Origin: Myxococcales bacterium
GTDB taxonomy: Bacteria; Myxococcota_A; Polyangia; Haliangiales; Haliangiaceae
DNA length: 64,000 nt
Direction: 5' to 3'
NCBI GenBank assembly: GCA_028287115.1
Contig: JAQBQF010000233.1
Location: forward strand, 1 to 64,000
Positions 26,371-36,600 of the stretch are shown piece after piece. How positions within the stretch are numbered: position 1 is the stretch's first letter; the number at the start of each line of letters is the position of its first letter. The notes beneath the pieces are model-generated. The model had not been told where the DNA came from and did not search any database. It saw nothing but the letters and a program-made list of their open reading frames with translations. Both the position numbers and the translations under genes were made by a program.

Positions 26371-28680
26371 GTGGCCGGACGCGCCTCCATTGTAGGAGCT
26401 GCCGAAACCAGCGTCGGCAAAGTGCGCGACCACAACGAAGACGCGCACTTCATCGACCCTGAGCTCGGAATTTTTCTCGTCTGCGACGGGATGGGCGGCC
26501 ATGCCGCCGGCGAGGTCGCAAGCGCGCTCGCGGTCTCGGTCATCCGGCATCGCTGGAGTGGGCCCGCGGTCCAGGACCTCGCGACGCGCTGGCTGAACAA
26601 GGGCACCCTCGACACACGCAAGCAGCTGCTGACCGCGATCCGCGACGGCGTGATCCAGGCGCATAACGCGATCATCGCCGAGGCCGAGGCGGACAAGACC
26701 AAGGGCGGGATGGGCACGACGCTCGTCGGCGCGCTCTTGATCGGCGGCGACATCATGTTCGCGCACGCCGGTGACTCGCGCGCGTACCTCGTGCGCGACG
26801 GCATCGCGATGCAGCTCACCGAAGATCACACGCTGCTCGCCCGGCTGCTCGCGGCCGGGGTCGAGGTCGACACCCAAGGCGAGGGCGCTCGGTTCAAGAG
26901 CATGCTGACGAACGCGCTCGGCATCGGCCAGGAGTGCAAGGTCTCGACGTTTGTCGTGCCGGTCGCCGACGGCGATCGGTTCCTGCTGTGCAGTGACGGC
27001 ATCACCGAATATCTCCAGGAGGCCGAGATCGGCGAGGTCCTCACGAAGATGCCGAGCCCGGCCCGATCGGCGCAACGGCTGGTCGAGATCGCGCTGCAGC
27101 GCGGCGGCGGCGATAACGCGACGGCGCTCGTCGTCCGCGTGCTCGAAGCCGGTGAGACGGCGCGGCCCTCGGAGATGATCAAGCGCGAAGAAGAATCGAT
27201 CCGCGGCTGCCCGCTGTGGTCGAAGGTCAATCCGCAACAGCGGCTGCGGGCACTCAGGATCGCCTTGCCGCGCGATCACGCGGACCAAGAAAAGATCCCG
27301 GCGCAGACCCTTGGCGATCGAGTCGCGTGGGTGATCGTCGACGGCATCGTCGAGGAAAACGGCAAAGAACGTGGACCCGGCTCGTTGCTGTATCCCGAGG
27401 CGCTGCTCGCCGATCGCCCGCTGCCCGATCGCGACGGGCTCGCGGTCGCACAAGGTGAAGTGCGGGCCCTCGCGCTGCGCTCGGACGACTTCCGCGAGCT
27501 TTGCGAGGACGATCCCGAGCTCGCGGAGATCCTGCTCGAATCACTCGGCGCGGAGATCTCGCTCCGCCGCCCACAGCGCCGGACCGGAAAGATCCAAGCG
27601 CAGACGGATCCGGATGCGTTCGCGCCGACGCTGCAGATGCAGCAGGTCAGCAAAGAATCGCCGCCGCCTTCCGACCTCGCCCGTGCCTCGACGGAGACAC
27701 CGGACGAGACCAAGCCCGCCGATCCTGCGAAGCCTGCCGTCGTGCTCGGGCAACGGTCGCCGGGAACCTCGCCGCCCCCGACGGGCAGCGGAGCAACGCT
27801 GCCGAACGTTCCGTCGGGACCGCATCCGCGCGTGAAGGGCCCTTCGCGCGCGCCGACGCCGGCAGGCGGCGTGATGAGGCTGCCGACGCCGCCGACCGGT
27901 GTCGCCCGTGGCGTCAGCGGCTTCGCCGCGACCCCGCCGACCGGCGTCCCGCAGCGCACGCCGACACCCGCGGCTGGCGTTCCGCTGGGCGCTCCGATAC
28001 CTCCGAGCGGTGGCGCGTTGCGAGCGCCGACACCCGCGAGCGGACCGCGAACCCTGACTCCGCCGACCGGATCGATCCAGATCCCGCCGCTCAAGACACC
28101 GACTCCCGCTGCCGGCGTTCCGGTCACGCCGGTCAAAACGGCACCGCCGGCTGGGGGTCCACTCACGCCTGCCAAAGCTGCGACTCCGCCGATGGGCGTT
28201 GCTACCAAGCCGTCGTCGCCCGATCGCGGCTTGATCGTTCCGCAAGACCAGCGAGCCGCCGCCAATCAAGCCGTCGATAACGCGGTGGCGAGCATCACCG
28301 TCGACGATACCTGGGGCGAATCGGGTCCCAACAAGAAGATCACGATTCCTCCGCCGCTGCCTGCCGCGAGCGAGCCGGCCGACGACGACGAGCCTCGAGA
28401 GATCATCGTCGAAGCGGACGAGCCCGAACCATGGCAAGCCTCGTCACCGGTGATGGCGCGTCCGGCGCACGCGGATGAGAGCGAACCGGAGATCTCGATC
28501 GAAGAGCTGGCCTCGGAAGCCGACGGTGCGCAAGACGACAGCTCGCAGCCGGAGATCTCGATCTTCCAGCCGGGCCGCGCGATCACGTCCCAACAGATGA
28601 AGGCCGTCTCCGGCGCGATCGGCGAAGAGCCCGAGAAGAAGCCGCCTCGCGCGAAGCGCCGGACCGACGCGCCGGAGTAA
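26371..28680 (+). CDS. PP2C-type protein phosphatase fused to a cNMP-binding-like domain and Pro-rich tail
   Basis: A 769-residue cytoplasmic protein. Residues about 7-265 are a PP2C/Stp1 serine/threonine phosphatase with the metal-binding motifs VRDHNEDAHF, LVCDGMGGHAAGE, AHAGDSRAYLVRDG, LLCSDGITEYL and GGGDNATALVV. Residues about 275-400 have the cyclic-nucleotide-binding pattern (PLWSKVNPQQRLRAL; LGDRVAWVIVDGIVEENG; DFRELCEDDPELAEILL). After that come about 15 Pro/Thr/Ala/Gly motifs of the type PTPAAGVP and an acidic tail. The fusion suggests dephosphorylation of Hanks-type kinase targets under second-messenger control; whether a nucleotide still binds is open. It follows the wHTH regulator in an operon. 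Confidence 0.88.
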   Translation: MAGRASIVGAAETSVGKVRDHNEDAHFIDPELGIFLVCDGMGGHAAGEVASALAVSVIRHRWSGPAVQDLATRWLNKGTLDTRKQLLTAIRDGVIQAHNAIIAEAEADKTKGGMGTTLVGALLIGGDIMFAHAGDSRAYLVRDGIAMQLTEDHTLLARLLAAGVEVDTQGEGARFKSMLTNALGIGQECKVSTFVVPVADGDRFLLCSDGITEYLQEAEIGEVLTKMPSPARSAQRLVEIALQRGGGDNATALVVRVLEAGETARPSEMIKREEESIRGCPLWSKVNPQQRLRALRIALPRDHADQEKIPAQTLGDRVAWVIVDGIVEENGKERGPGSLLYPEALLADRPLPDRDGLAVAQGEVRALALRSDDFRELCEDDPELAEILLESLGAEISLRRPQRRTGKIQAQTDPDAFAPTLQMQQVSKESPPPSDLARASTETPDETKPADPAKPAVVLGQRSPGTSPPPTGSGATLPNVPSGPHPRVKGPSRAPTPAGGVMRLPTPPTGVARGVSGFAATPPTGVPQRTPTPAAGVPLGAPIPPSGGALRAPTPASGPRTLTPPTGSIQIPPLKTPTPAAGVPVTPVKTAPPAGGPLTPAKAATPPMGVATKPSSPDRGLIVPQDQRAAANQAVDNAVASITVDDTWGESGPNKKITIPPPLPAASEPADDDEPREIIVEADEPEPWQASSPVMARPAHADESEPEISIEELASEADGAQDDSSQPEISIFQPGRAITSQQMKAVSGAIGEEPEKKPPRAKRRTDAPE

Positions 28681-28685
28681 TCGCG

Positions 28686-29501
28686 TTACGGGCGCGTGTA
28701 CTCGGTCAGATCCATCGAGACGTCGCCGAGCTCGGTGCTCGCGGTCATCTTGAGCGGGACGCGATCAGCGTCGTCGGACAGCCACACCTTGAACGTGCGC
28801 GCCGGCTTGTCGGATTCGAGCGAGAAGTTCGGCCGAGCGCGATACGACGCGCCCTCGTAGCGGATCGCGCGGCGATTGCCGAGGGCCGAGCCCATCATCT
28901 CCGCGCCGATGTACCGCACGTCGACGCGCCACAACCGACGACCGCCGACGACGAACACGGTCTTCACGGTGCCGGGAGTCGCCTTCCAGCCGCGCAGCTG
29001 CGCCATCGCGGAGTGCGTGTCGTGCACGGTGACCTTGCCGAAGTTGATCTTGTACGTGTGCGGGGTCGGTTCGTCGTTTCGCGCATAGGTCACCTCGGCG
29101 ATGCTGCCGGTGAACTTCGCGCGCGCCGTGGTCTCTTTGTCTCCCATCACGACCAGCGTATCGAGCTGGAGTGGCCGGCCCGAGTCGGCATCGATCACCG
29201 TCGTGGCCTCGTCCGAAATCTTCTTGATCAGAGCGGCCGCGCCCGCAGTCGCCGCGCGCGACTTCACGACGACCGCGCGATGACCATCGACCTCGCCGAG
29301 CTCACCGACCGCGAGCTCGGCTTCGCCCGCGAGCATGCCGCCGAGCCGAACCTCGTACGCCATGCTCTCGCCGGGGTTGAGGCCGAGCTCGTTCTTCGTC
29401 GCAACGCCGCCGCTCACGACGCTGGTCTGCGACGGCAGGGTCATCGCCTCCGCGCCGGCGCACCCCGCCAATGCCAGCAGACAAAGCGATGCACGCCCCA
29501 T
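28686..29501 (-). CDS. DUF3108 family lipoprotein
   Basis: A 271-residue exported protein with lipobox LALAGC (Cys14). The mature sequence follows the DUF3108 pattern: LNPGESMAYEVRLGGMLAGEAEL, SDEATTVIDADSGRPLQ and, near the end, VWLSDDADRVPLKMTASTELG. DUF3108 proteins form periplasmic beta-barrels or half-barrels; their roles are not established. It is convergent with the PP2C fusion (5 bp apart) and divergent from pdxA. Confidence 0.82.
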   Translation of the reverse strand: MGRASLCLLALAGCAGAEAMTLPSQTSVVSGGVATKNELGLNPGESMAYEVRLGGMLAGEAELAVGELGEVDGHRAVVVKSRAATAGAAALIKKISDEATTVIDADSGRPLQLDTLVVMGDKETTARAKFTGSIAEVTYARNDEPTPHTYKINFGKVTVHDTHSAMAQLRGWKATPGTVKTVFVVGGRRLWRVDVRYIGAEMMGSALGNRRAIRYEGASYRARPNFSLESDKPARTFKVWLSDDADRVPLKMTASTELGDVSMDLTEYTRP

Positions 29502-29556
29502 TCACAATAGGATGGACGAACCAGCGCCCGAGGCAAGCAGTGTTAGCTTCCCAGGC

Positions 29557-30501
29557 GTGAAGGCGGTCACGAAGATCGGCATTACGCTTGGCGATCCGAC
29601 GGGGATTGGCCCCGAAATCGTCGCCGCGGCCCTCGGCGCGGTGCCGCAGGAATGGCGGGACCGACTCGTCGTCTATGGCGATCGCGGGCCGCTCGAACGT
29701 GGAGCCCGCGCGATCGGAGCGCCGCCGCCCGCCTGCGAGCTGCACGGCGAGGGGCTCGGGGAGGACGCGGTCGCGGGTGCTCCGAACGAACAAACCGGCG
29801 CCGCGCAGGTCGGTTACCTCGAAGCTGCCGTCGCGGCCGCAACGCGAGGCGAGCTCGCGGCCATCGTTACCGCTCCGATCTCGAAGACGTGGGCACATCG
29901 CGCGGGCTTCGCGTTTCCCGGCCACACCGAAATGCTCGCGGCCCGGTTCGGCGTGCGCGATGCGGTGATGATGTTCGCGGGTCCGAAGCTGCGCGTCGCG
30001 CTGGTCACGGTCCACATTCCGCTCGCCGACGTTCCGCGCGCGCTGACGACGGAACGCATCCGCACCACGATCGAGATCGTCGCCGCCTCGCTGCTCCGCG
30101 ACTTTGGTTTGCCCGCGCCGCGGATCGGCGTCGTCGGCCTCAACCCTCACGCGGGGGAGGGTGGCCTGCTCGGTGTCGAGGATGCCGGCGTGATCGCGCC
30201 CGCGCTGACGCCGCTTGCCGGCGTGCAACTGTTCGGGCCCCTCGTTCCCGACGCCGCCTTTCGTGACCACCTGATGGGGCGCTACGATGCGATCGTTGCG
30301 ATGTATCACGATCAAGGCCTGATCCCGGTGAAGCTGGTCGACTTCGACGAGTCCGTGAACGTCACGCTCGGTCTACCGATCGTGCGCACGTCGCCGGATC
30401 ACGGCACGGCCTACGACATCGCCGGCAAAGGCATCGCGCGCCCGATCTCGATGCAGCGCGCAGTCGCACTCGCGATCGAGATGCTCGACCGCCGCGCGTA
30501 G
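29557..30501 (+). CDS. pdxA: 4-hydroxythreonine-4-phosphate dehydrogenase
   Basis: A 314-residue NAD(P)-dependent enzyme of the DXP-dependent vitamin B6 pathway. It opens with IGITLGDPTGIGPEI and contains TAPISKTWAHRAGF, FPGHTEMLAARFG, NPHAGEGGLLG, MYHDQGLIPVK and TSPDHGTAYDIAGKG; the three His of the GHTEM, YHDQG and PDHGT motifs bind the metal. I prefer the GTG at 29557, with TAGCTT 7 nt upstream and ample distance from the divergent gene; an ATG at 29512 would give 329 residues. PdxA paralogues in catabolic clusters exist, but no such cluster is seen here. Confidence 0.95.
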   Translation: MKAVTKIGITLGDPTGIGPEIVAAALGAVPQEWRDRLVVYGDRGPLERGARAIGAPPPACELHGEGLGEDAVAGAPNEQTGAAQVGYLEAAVAAATRGELAAIVTAPISKTWAHRAGFAFPGHTEMLAARFGVRDAVMMFAGPKLRVALVTVHIPLADVPRALTTERIRTTIEIVAASLLRDFGLPAPRIGVVGLNPHAGEGGLLGVEDAGVIAPALTPLAGVQLFGPLVPDAAFRDHLMGRYDAIVAMYHDQGLIPVKLVDFDESVNVTLGLPIVRTSPDHGTAYDIAGKGIARPISMQRAVALAIEMLDRRA

Positions 30502-30566
30502 TGCACTTGGCTACGGTTGCGGGCGGTAACGCTTGGAGCGAGCAGCGCCGGCGAGAGCCGCTGGCA

Positions 30567-31256
30567 TTAGTACAGCGCGCGCAGCGCTTCGCTGTCGGAG
30601 ATGATGACCTTGCGGCCCTCGGTCGCGATCAGTCGCTTGCGCTTGAACTGCGAGAGCGTGAGCGAGACCGTTTCACGCGTCGAGCCGATCAGGTTCGCGA
30701 GCTCTTGATGCGTGATCTTGAGCGCGACGAGCGTGCCGCGCGCGTCATCGACGCCGTACTCGCCGGCGAGCTTGACGAGTAGCTCGGCGAGCTTGCTCGA
30801 GACATCGCGGAACACGAGTGCTTCGACTTTGTTCTCGAGCTCGCGGCGACGCACGATCATGAGGCGTGTCATCGCGAGGCCGAGGATGGGGTGGGCGATC
30901 ATCAGCTCTTCGAAGTGCCCGCGATCGATCTCGGAGAGCAGGGCGTTCTCGACGGCTTCGGCCATCTCGGTGCGCGGACCGCCGTCGAGCATGCAGCTAT
31001 CACCGAACAGCTCGGCGGGTCCGTGATACGCGAGCGTCAGGGACTTGCCGTCGCGGGTGACCTTGCTGACCTTGATCCGGCCGCCGTGCACGAAGAACAG
31101 CGACTTTCCGGGGTCGCCCGGGAGGTACACGACGTCGCGGCGGCGCGCTTCGCGAAGCTCCACGCGCTCGGCCATCCGAGCGATCGCATCGGGCCCGAGG
31201 TCCGCGAGCAGCGGGACCTTCCGGAGGTACCAAAGAACTCGTTTGGGATCGGGCAC
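30567..31256 (-). CDS. Crp/Fnr family transcription regulator
   Basis: A 229-residue regulator with an N-terminal cyclic-nucleotide-binding-type beta-roll (about 15-130: GDPGKSLFFVHGGRIKVSK; FGDSCMLDGG) and a C-terminal HTH (about 175-210: THQELANLIGSTRETVSLTLS). The phosphate-binding cassette lacks the canonical RTA signature, and no Cys cluster for Fe-S is present, so the effector is unknown. The GTG at 31256 is supported by TACACT 6 nt upstream. It lies about 125 bp downstream of the Clp-like operon on the same strand but has its own predicted promoter. Confidence 0.93.
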   Translation of the reverse strand: MPDPKRVLWYLRKVPLLADLGPDAIARMAERVELREARRRDVVYLPGDPGKSLFFVHGGRIKVSKVTRDGKSLTLAYHGPAELFGDSCMLDGGPRTEMAEAVENALLSEIDRGHFEELMIAHPILGLAMTRLMIVRRRELENKVEALVFRDVSSKLAELLVKLAGEYGVDDARGTLVALKITHQELANLIGSTRETVSLTLSQFKRKRLIATEGRKVIISDSEALRALY

Positions 31257-31262
31257 GCCGGA

Positions 31263-31268
31263 AGTGTA
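31263..31268 (-). promoter_or_regulatory. Candidate -10 element (TACACT) for leaderless crp-type gene
   Basis: On the minus strand TACACT ends 6 nt before the GTG at 31256; no SD sequence is present. Confidence 0.45.
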
Positions 31269-31306
31269 GCAAGCCTCGCAACTCGGGGGTGCGTTGTCGC
31301 GTACAT

Positions 31307-31359
31307 TACCAAAGCGCTGAATGTCAGATCCTTGGTAGTTCTGAGATGTTACGGACCAA
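31307..31359. promoter_or_regulatory. Cluster of TACCAA/TTGGTA half-sites upstream of the Crp-type gene
   Basis: TACCAA (31307-31312), TTGGTA (31332-31337) and GACCAA (31354-31359) form two opposed pairs about 25 bp apart in the only AT-richer stretch of this region. They could be operator half-sites of the Crp-type regulator or of another factor acting on it. Spacing is wider than a standard CRP site, so this is tentative. Confidence 0.3.
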
Positions 31360-31380
31360 AAATGATCCCGCCCGTACGTC

Positions 31381-33630
31381 CTAGACGAGGATGTCACCGC
31401 CCTCACCGGTGGCGCCGATGCGAATCGTCGCGTCACGCCAGGTGGGCTCTCGCGCCATCCGTTCGGCGAGTGGAGCGACGACGAGGTCTTCGATCGTGCG
31501 GCGGAGTGGTCGTGCGCCGAGCTTCGGATCATGGCCGAGCACCGCGAGTCGGCTGCGTGCTGCCGGTGTGAGCTCGAGTCGCAAGCTGCGCGCGAGGAAG
31601 CCCGGCCGCTGGCGTAGCTTGTCGAGCTCGAGATCGACGATCCGCTCGAGAGCCGCGGGCGGTAGCGGACGAAACGGCACGATCGCATCGAGCCGGCCGA
31701 GGAGCTCGGGCCGGAAGAAGTTGCGGATCGCGCCGCTCGGATCGGGCGCGGAGTCCGGATCGGAAGAGAAGCCGGCTGGGCGTGGATCGGCGGCGCCGAG
31801 ATTCGTCGTCATCACGATCAGTGCCATGCGGAAGTCGACGAGCCGGCCGAAGGCATCGGTGAGCCGACCTTCGCCGAGCACGCCGAGCAGGAGATCGAAG
31901 GCGGCGTCGTGCGCCTTTTCGATCTCGTCGAACAGCACGACCGAGAGCGGCTGGCGGCGGATTCGATCGGCGAGGCTCGTGCCGGCAGGTGATGGCGTGA
32001 TCAGGCGCGCGATCGCCGCACCGGTCGTCACCTCGCTCATGTCGATCCGGACGAGCCGATCGGCGTCTCCGAACAGGTAGCGCGCGAGCTGCTTCGCGAG
32101 CTCGGTCTTGCCGACGCCGGTCGGGCCCGCGAACAGCAAGGCACCGACGGGACGCTGCGGATCATCGAGGCCGGCTTTGAGGCGCGCGATCACGCGCCCG
32201 GCGACCGAGCACGCGTGGTCCTGGCCGATCACGGCGGTCTGCAGGCGCTTCGCGATCGTCGCGGTGTCGAGCGCGCGCTCGGGTGCGAGGAGCTCGACGG
32301 GCAGGCCCGACCACGCCCCGAATGTCGCCGTCAGCTCGCCGAGCGAGAGCGTGGCGTGTTTGTGCAGCGAGCAGTAGTCGACGAACGCGAGCGCCTTGCC
32401 GGGGAACGCGGTATCGCGGCGAAACGCGGCGAGCAGCTCGACGAGCCGGCGTGCCGCATCCTGCGACAGCATCACCGCGGGATCGAGCCGCTGGCCGTAC
32501 GGCTCGAGCATCGCGATCACTTGTGCCGGCGTCGCTTCGGGCACGCGCACGATCCGCATCGCGTCGATCAGCGCGGGATTGCGCTGGCGCGCGCGCACGA
32601 GCTCGGCCTCGTCGCACTCGGCAAACATCGTGAGCTCGCCGGCGACGATCGCGGGCGCGAGCAGATCGGTGATCGACGCACCGCCGGACATCGGGTTCAT
32701 CGCATCTGTCAGCCGGTCGACGTACAGAACATCGCTGCCGCCCTCGAGCTCCTTCACGATCATCAGGCAGCGCTGTTGCCACATGCCGAGATAGACCATG
32801 CCCGCGACGATCCGATCGGCGCTCGTGGCCCATAGCCGGCGTCGCCTGCCGCCTTTGCGGCTCGCCTCGAGGAGCCAACGTGCGATGCGCCGCACGAGCG
32901 TCGACTTGCCCGCGCCTCGCGGCCCGACGAGCAGCAGGCTCGGTAGCTTGCCATCCGCGAAGCTCGGCGCGAGCTGCTCGAACAACGGTTCGACGCCGAC
33001 GACTGCCTTGAGGCGGCGGGCGGCCGACAACGCGACCCAGTCTTCGCCAACGGCCTCGAGCGTCGGCGCCGGATCGGTGGCGTCGGTCGCCTTGCCACCG
33101 GTGCGGATCGGCGCCTCGATCGGGCTCCACTCGATGATCTGCTCGTCGAGCTCGCGCCTGAGGTCGTACAACGACGCGGCTGCATCACCGACGAGCGACG
33201 AGAACACGAGCGCGCGCACGGTGTCGGGAACGGCCGCGAGGTCCTCGGCGACGAACGACCAATCGAAGCGTGGGACGAGCACGCGATGCAATGGCGAGCC
33301 ATCGAGCTTGGCGGCGGCGTAGCCGAGACGGATCGGTACGGTCGCGGCGGCGATCACGTAGCCGCGCGGATCGGGGCGCCCCGGATGAATATCGACCTCG
33401 ATCCGTCGCAGCTCGAGCGTTTCGGTCCACAGATAGCGCGCCGCGGCGTCGGCGTCCTCGGTGAGGAGCGCGGCTTGTGGTGCCAGGCGCGCGAGCGCGG
33501 TCTCTTGGTCGACGGCCATCGCCGCGGGCATCGGCGCGTCGAACAGCACGCGAAACCTACGCAGCAGCACGACCGAGGTCAGGCCGCCGTGGTGCTTCGT
33601 CACGAACACGCGAAACGACGGGCGCGTCAT
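31381..33630 (-). CDS. Hsp100/ClpA-like double AAA+ ATPase, 749 aa
   Basis: Last gene of the Clp-like operon. The N-terminal 200 residues are a non-ClpN, beta-rich region. AAA1 (about 200-440) has Walker A GPRGAGKST (236-244), but the Walker B position reads DVLYVDRLTD, without the catalytic Glu, so its hydrolysis is doubtful. AAA2 (about 455-749) is intact: GPTGVGKTE (502-510), VVLFDEIEKAH (564-574), TTNLG sensor, LGRLDAIV arginine-finger region and the ClpB-D2-type small domain ending LGARPLRRTIED. No M-domain and no ClpP-binding loop were recognised. The start ATG overlaps the previous stop by 4 bp (ATGA). Likely a protein-remodelling ATPase that works with its two operon partners. Confidence 0.87.
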   Translation of the reverse strand: MTRPSFRVFVTKHHGGLTSVVLLRRFRVLFDAPMPAAMAVDQETALARLAPQAALLTEDADAAARYLWTETLELRRIEVDIHPGRPDPRGYVIAAATVPIRLGYAAAKLDGSPLHRVLVPRFDWSFVAEDLAAVPDTVRALVFSSLVGDAAASLYDLRRELDEQIIEWSPIEAPIRTGGKATDATDPAPTLEAVGEDWVALSAARRLKAVVGVEPLFEQLAPSFADGKLPSLLLVGPRGAGKSTLVRRIARWLLEASRKGGRRRRLWATSADRIVAGMVYLGMWQQRCLMIVKELEGGSDVLYVDRLTDAMNPMSGGASITDLLAPAIVAGELTMFAECDEAELVRARQRNPALIDAMRIVRVPEATPAQVIAMLEPYGQRLDPAVMLSQDAARRLVELLAAFRRDTAFPGKALAFVDYCSLHKHATLSLGELTATFGAWSGLPVELLAPERALDTATIAKRLQTAVIGQDHACSVAGRVIARLKAGLDDPQRPVGALLFAGPTGVGKTELAKQLARYLFGDADRLVRIDMSEVTTGAAIARLITPSPAGTSLADRIRRQPLSVVLFDEIEKAHDAAFDLLLGVLGEGRLTDAFGRLVDFRMALIVMTTNLGAADPRPAGFSSDPDSAPDPSGAIRNFFRPELLGRLDAIVPFRPLPPAALERIVDLELDKLRQRPGFLARSLRLELTPAARSRLAVLGHDPKLGARPLRRTIEDLVVAPLAERMAREPTWRDATIRIGATGEGGDILV

Positions 33631-36600
33631 CTTGGACCCTCTGCCGCGCGGCTCCACGACAAGTGCCAGGCTCGACGCACCGCCTGCGCGAGCTCCTTGA
33701 CGTTTCCATGATCGATCCAGCCGGTCGCGAAATCCTCGACGGTCACGGGGAAGGCTTCCCCGGTGCGCAGCGGAGCGCGATAGGTAATCGTGCGCGTCAC
33801 CGGCAGCAGCACATCGGGATTCGCGGGCAGTGCGCCACCGGTATCGAGGACGCGTTCGAGCTCGCGACGTGCCGCCACGTGATCCCGCAACACATCTTGG
33901 GGTGCGCGCGCGGCACCGGGCCTGATCTCGACCCGCACGATGTCCGGTTCCGCCGCGGCGGCATTGACCATCCACGTTCCGTGGTCGGACTCGAGCGCGG
34001 CGCGCACGAACAGGCCGCGCAACACGATCGCGACGTCGCGGCGCGCGCGCCAGAACCGCTGCCATTCGTCGTACGTGCCGGTCGCCTTGCCGGCGACCAT
34101 CCGGCCGATGTTGCCGCTCTCGTCGGCCTGTGCGCCCGCTTCGAACCAGGCCTTTTGGCTCGAGAACACGTGCGTGAGGTTGACGAGCCCGAACCCGTGC
34201 GCGGCACCGACGCGCGATAGCACCATCGTGATCGCGTGTGCGTCGGGATCGAGGAGCGTCGGTAGGGCGCGCTCGATCAGTAGCGTCTCGGCGATGCCTT
34301 CGATCAGTGCATCGCGTGCGACCGGTGGCCGCGCGACCCGTGCGGCGCCACCCGTCCGGAACCGCTTTTCTTGGCCTTCACCGCCCGGATGCTTGATCAC
34401 GCGCTTTTCGTAGCGTTCGTCGTGATCGTCCTCGTGCACGGCGGCCGCCGTGACGCCGAACAACTGCTCGAGCGCGGCGATCCGCTGGAGCAAGTCATCG
34501 ACGTAGAACCGCAGCTCGCCGCTCGCCTCGGCCTTTGCAGTCGCGATCACGCGCGAGTCGCGGATTCGCGCGAGCGCGGAGGCGGCGGTCGCGACGGCCG
34601 ATTCGAGGCCTGCGGTCGCGAGATCGAGCGCGCCCTCGAGGATATAGCGGCCCGCCGTCGGCGTGCGCTCTTCCATCGGCTCGAGCGTGGCGACGATCTT
34701 GCCGCCGTCCGCGGCGAGCCGAATGATGCGCAACCGAGCCGGCTTCGCGGTCGCGAGCAGATCGGTCAGCGAGCCGCCGACGTGATCTTCGAGCCACCGC
34801 TTCACCGTGCGTGCGCCGTATCGCGGATCGAAGGCATCGGCGACGGCACGCTTGCGAATCGCGGATCCCGCGTAGACGAACGTGTTGCGCTCGCGCAGGC
34901 CGCGGCGTGCGAGCAGCTTGCCGAGCTCCTTGTCGACGACCTTCGCGGCGACCTCGGGTGTCAGCGGCTCGAACGGCACGACCTGATCGATCCGATTGAA
35001 CAGCTCGGTCGGGAAGAACTCGCGGACCGCTCTCGCGACGTCGGCGAGGATCCGATCGCGCGTCTCGCCGAAACCGATCGGCTGCGCATTTCTCGAGCCG
35101 AGATTCGACGTCATGATCACGACCGCACTCGCGAAGCTCGCGACCTCGCCCGCGGCATCGGTGAGCCGGCCCTCGTCGAAGAGCTGTAGCAGCAAGTGCA
35201 GCGCCTGCGGATGCGCTTTCTCGATCTCGTCGAGTAGCACGACGCAAAACGGCTGCGCGCGGACGCGCGAGGTCAACATGCCCTCGGGATTCCACCGGTC
35301 GCCGATCAACCGAGACACCGCATCGGGGCCGGACATCTCGCCCATGTCGACGCGCACGAGCCGTGACTGATCGCCGTAGAGATACTCGGCGATCGCGGTC
35401 GCGAGCTCGGTCTTGCCGGTACCCGTCGGTCCGGTGAACAGCATCACGGAGACCGGGCGGCCTGGATCGGCGAGCCCTGCTCGAACTTTGAGGATCACAT
35501 CGGCGGCCGCTTGCGTCGCCGCCGGCTGGCCGATCACGCGCGCCGCGAAAGCGGCCTCGACCTCCGTCGAGTCGAGCGGCTGATCGAGGGTCAAGAGCTT
35601 CGCCGACAGGCCCGTCGTGCGCGCGAGATAATCGAGGACATCCGTTGGCGTGAGCTCGCGGGTCTTGCCGCGCGAAGCCGCATCTTCTGCGACGCGCCGT
35701 ACGATCTCGATCGCGACGCCGGGGCGCGCGCGCCACGGGAACAGCGCCGCACCGAGCTCGAGCGCGGTCCGCGGTGCGAAGGGATGCAGCGCGATGTTCT
35801 TGAGCCGGGTCTCGATCGCGCGCACTTCGTGGAGCAGCAGCGTCGCCGTTTCTTGTGGCGACGCGGCGGGCACCGCGACGAGCGCGAGTGCTTCGGCCAA
35901 CCCGGGCGCATCTCGCTCGAGGCGCGCGTGTTGCTCCGCGGTCATCTCCGCCACGATCGAGAGATCGCCGCGCCGCACGGGTCCGCGAAAGAAATCGGCG
36001 AAGCTGCGCTCGCTCTGGCGCGACTGGCCGAGTCGACCGAACAGGTGGAGATCCTCGATCCACAAGATGCCGCGCTGTCTGCGGGCCTGCTCGAGGACGG
36101 CGAGGCAGCGCTCCTCCCATTGACCGAGGTACGACATGCCGGCGATCAGGCGTTTGCCCGAGAGCCGCCACACGTGATGCACCTTGTCGAGGTTCTTGTG
36201 GATGCGGTAGCCGTCCTCGGTGAGGCGGTCCGAGATCCACGTGTGGATCAGCGTCGTCTTGCCGGCGCCCGGTGGGCCGACGACCGCGACCGATCGCGGT
36301 CGCGCACCGCCGAGCAGATACGACAGCCGCTCGCGATAGGGCGAGCGCGGCACACCGGCGTGGACCGCGGTCCCGGAAGCGCGCTGCGTTTCATCCGTCG
36401 CGATCTCGTTAAGGACGCGATCCTGCCGTGGCATCGCCGCCGCGGTCTTGTTGTCTTTCTTGCGCGAAGGCAGCAGATCGAGCAGCGACTGCGGCTCCGC
36501 GGAGAACGCGAGCGTCACCAAGCGATCGCGGCCGTTCGAGAGGAGCTGCTCGATCTCGTCTGCGTCTTCGAGCTCGGCCCAGTGATGCCGAAACAGTGCG

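Noticed and set aside
28686..30501. pdxA start at 29335 with a 388-residue product
   Set aside because: The extra N-terminus overlaps the divergent DUF3108 gene and does not resemble PdxA; homology begins at 29557.
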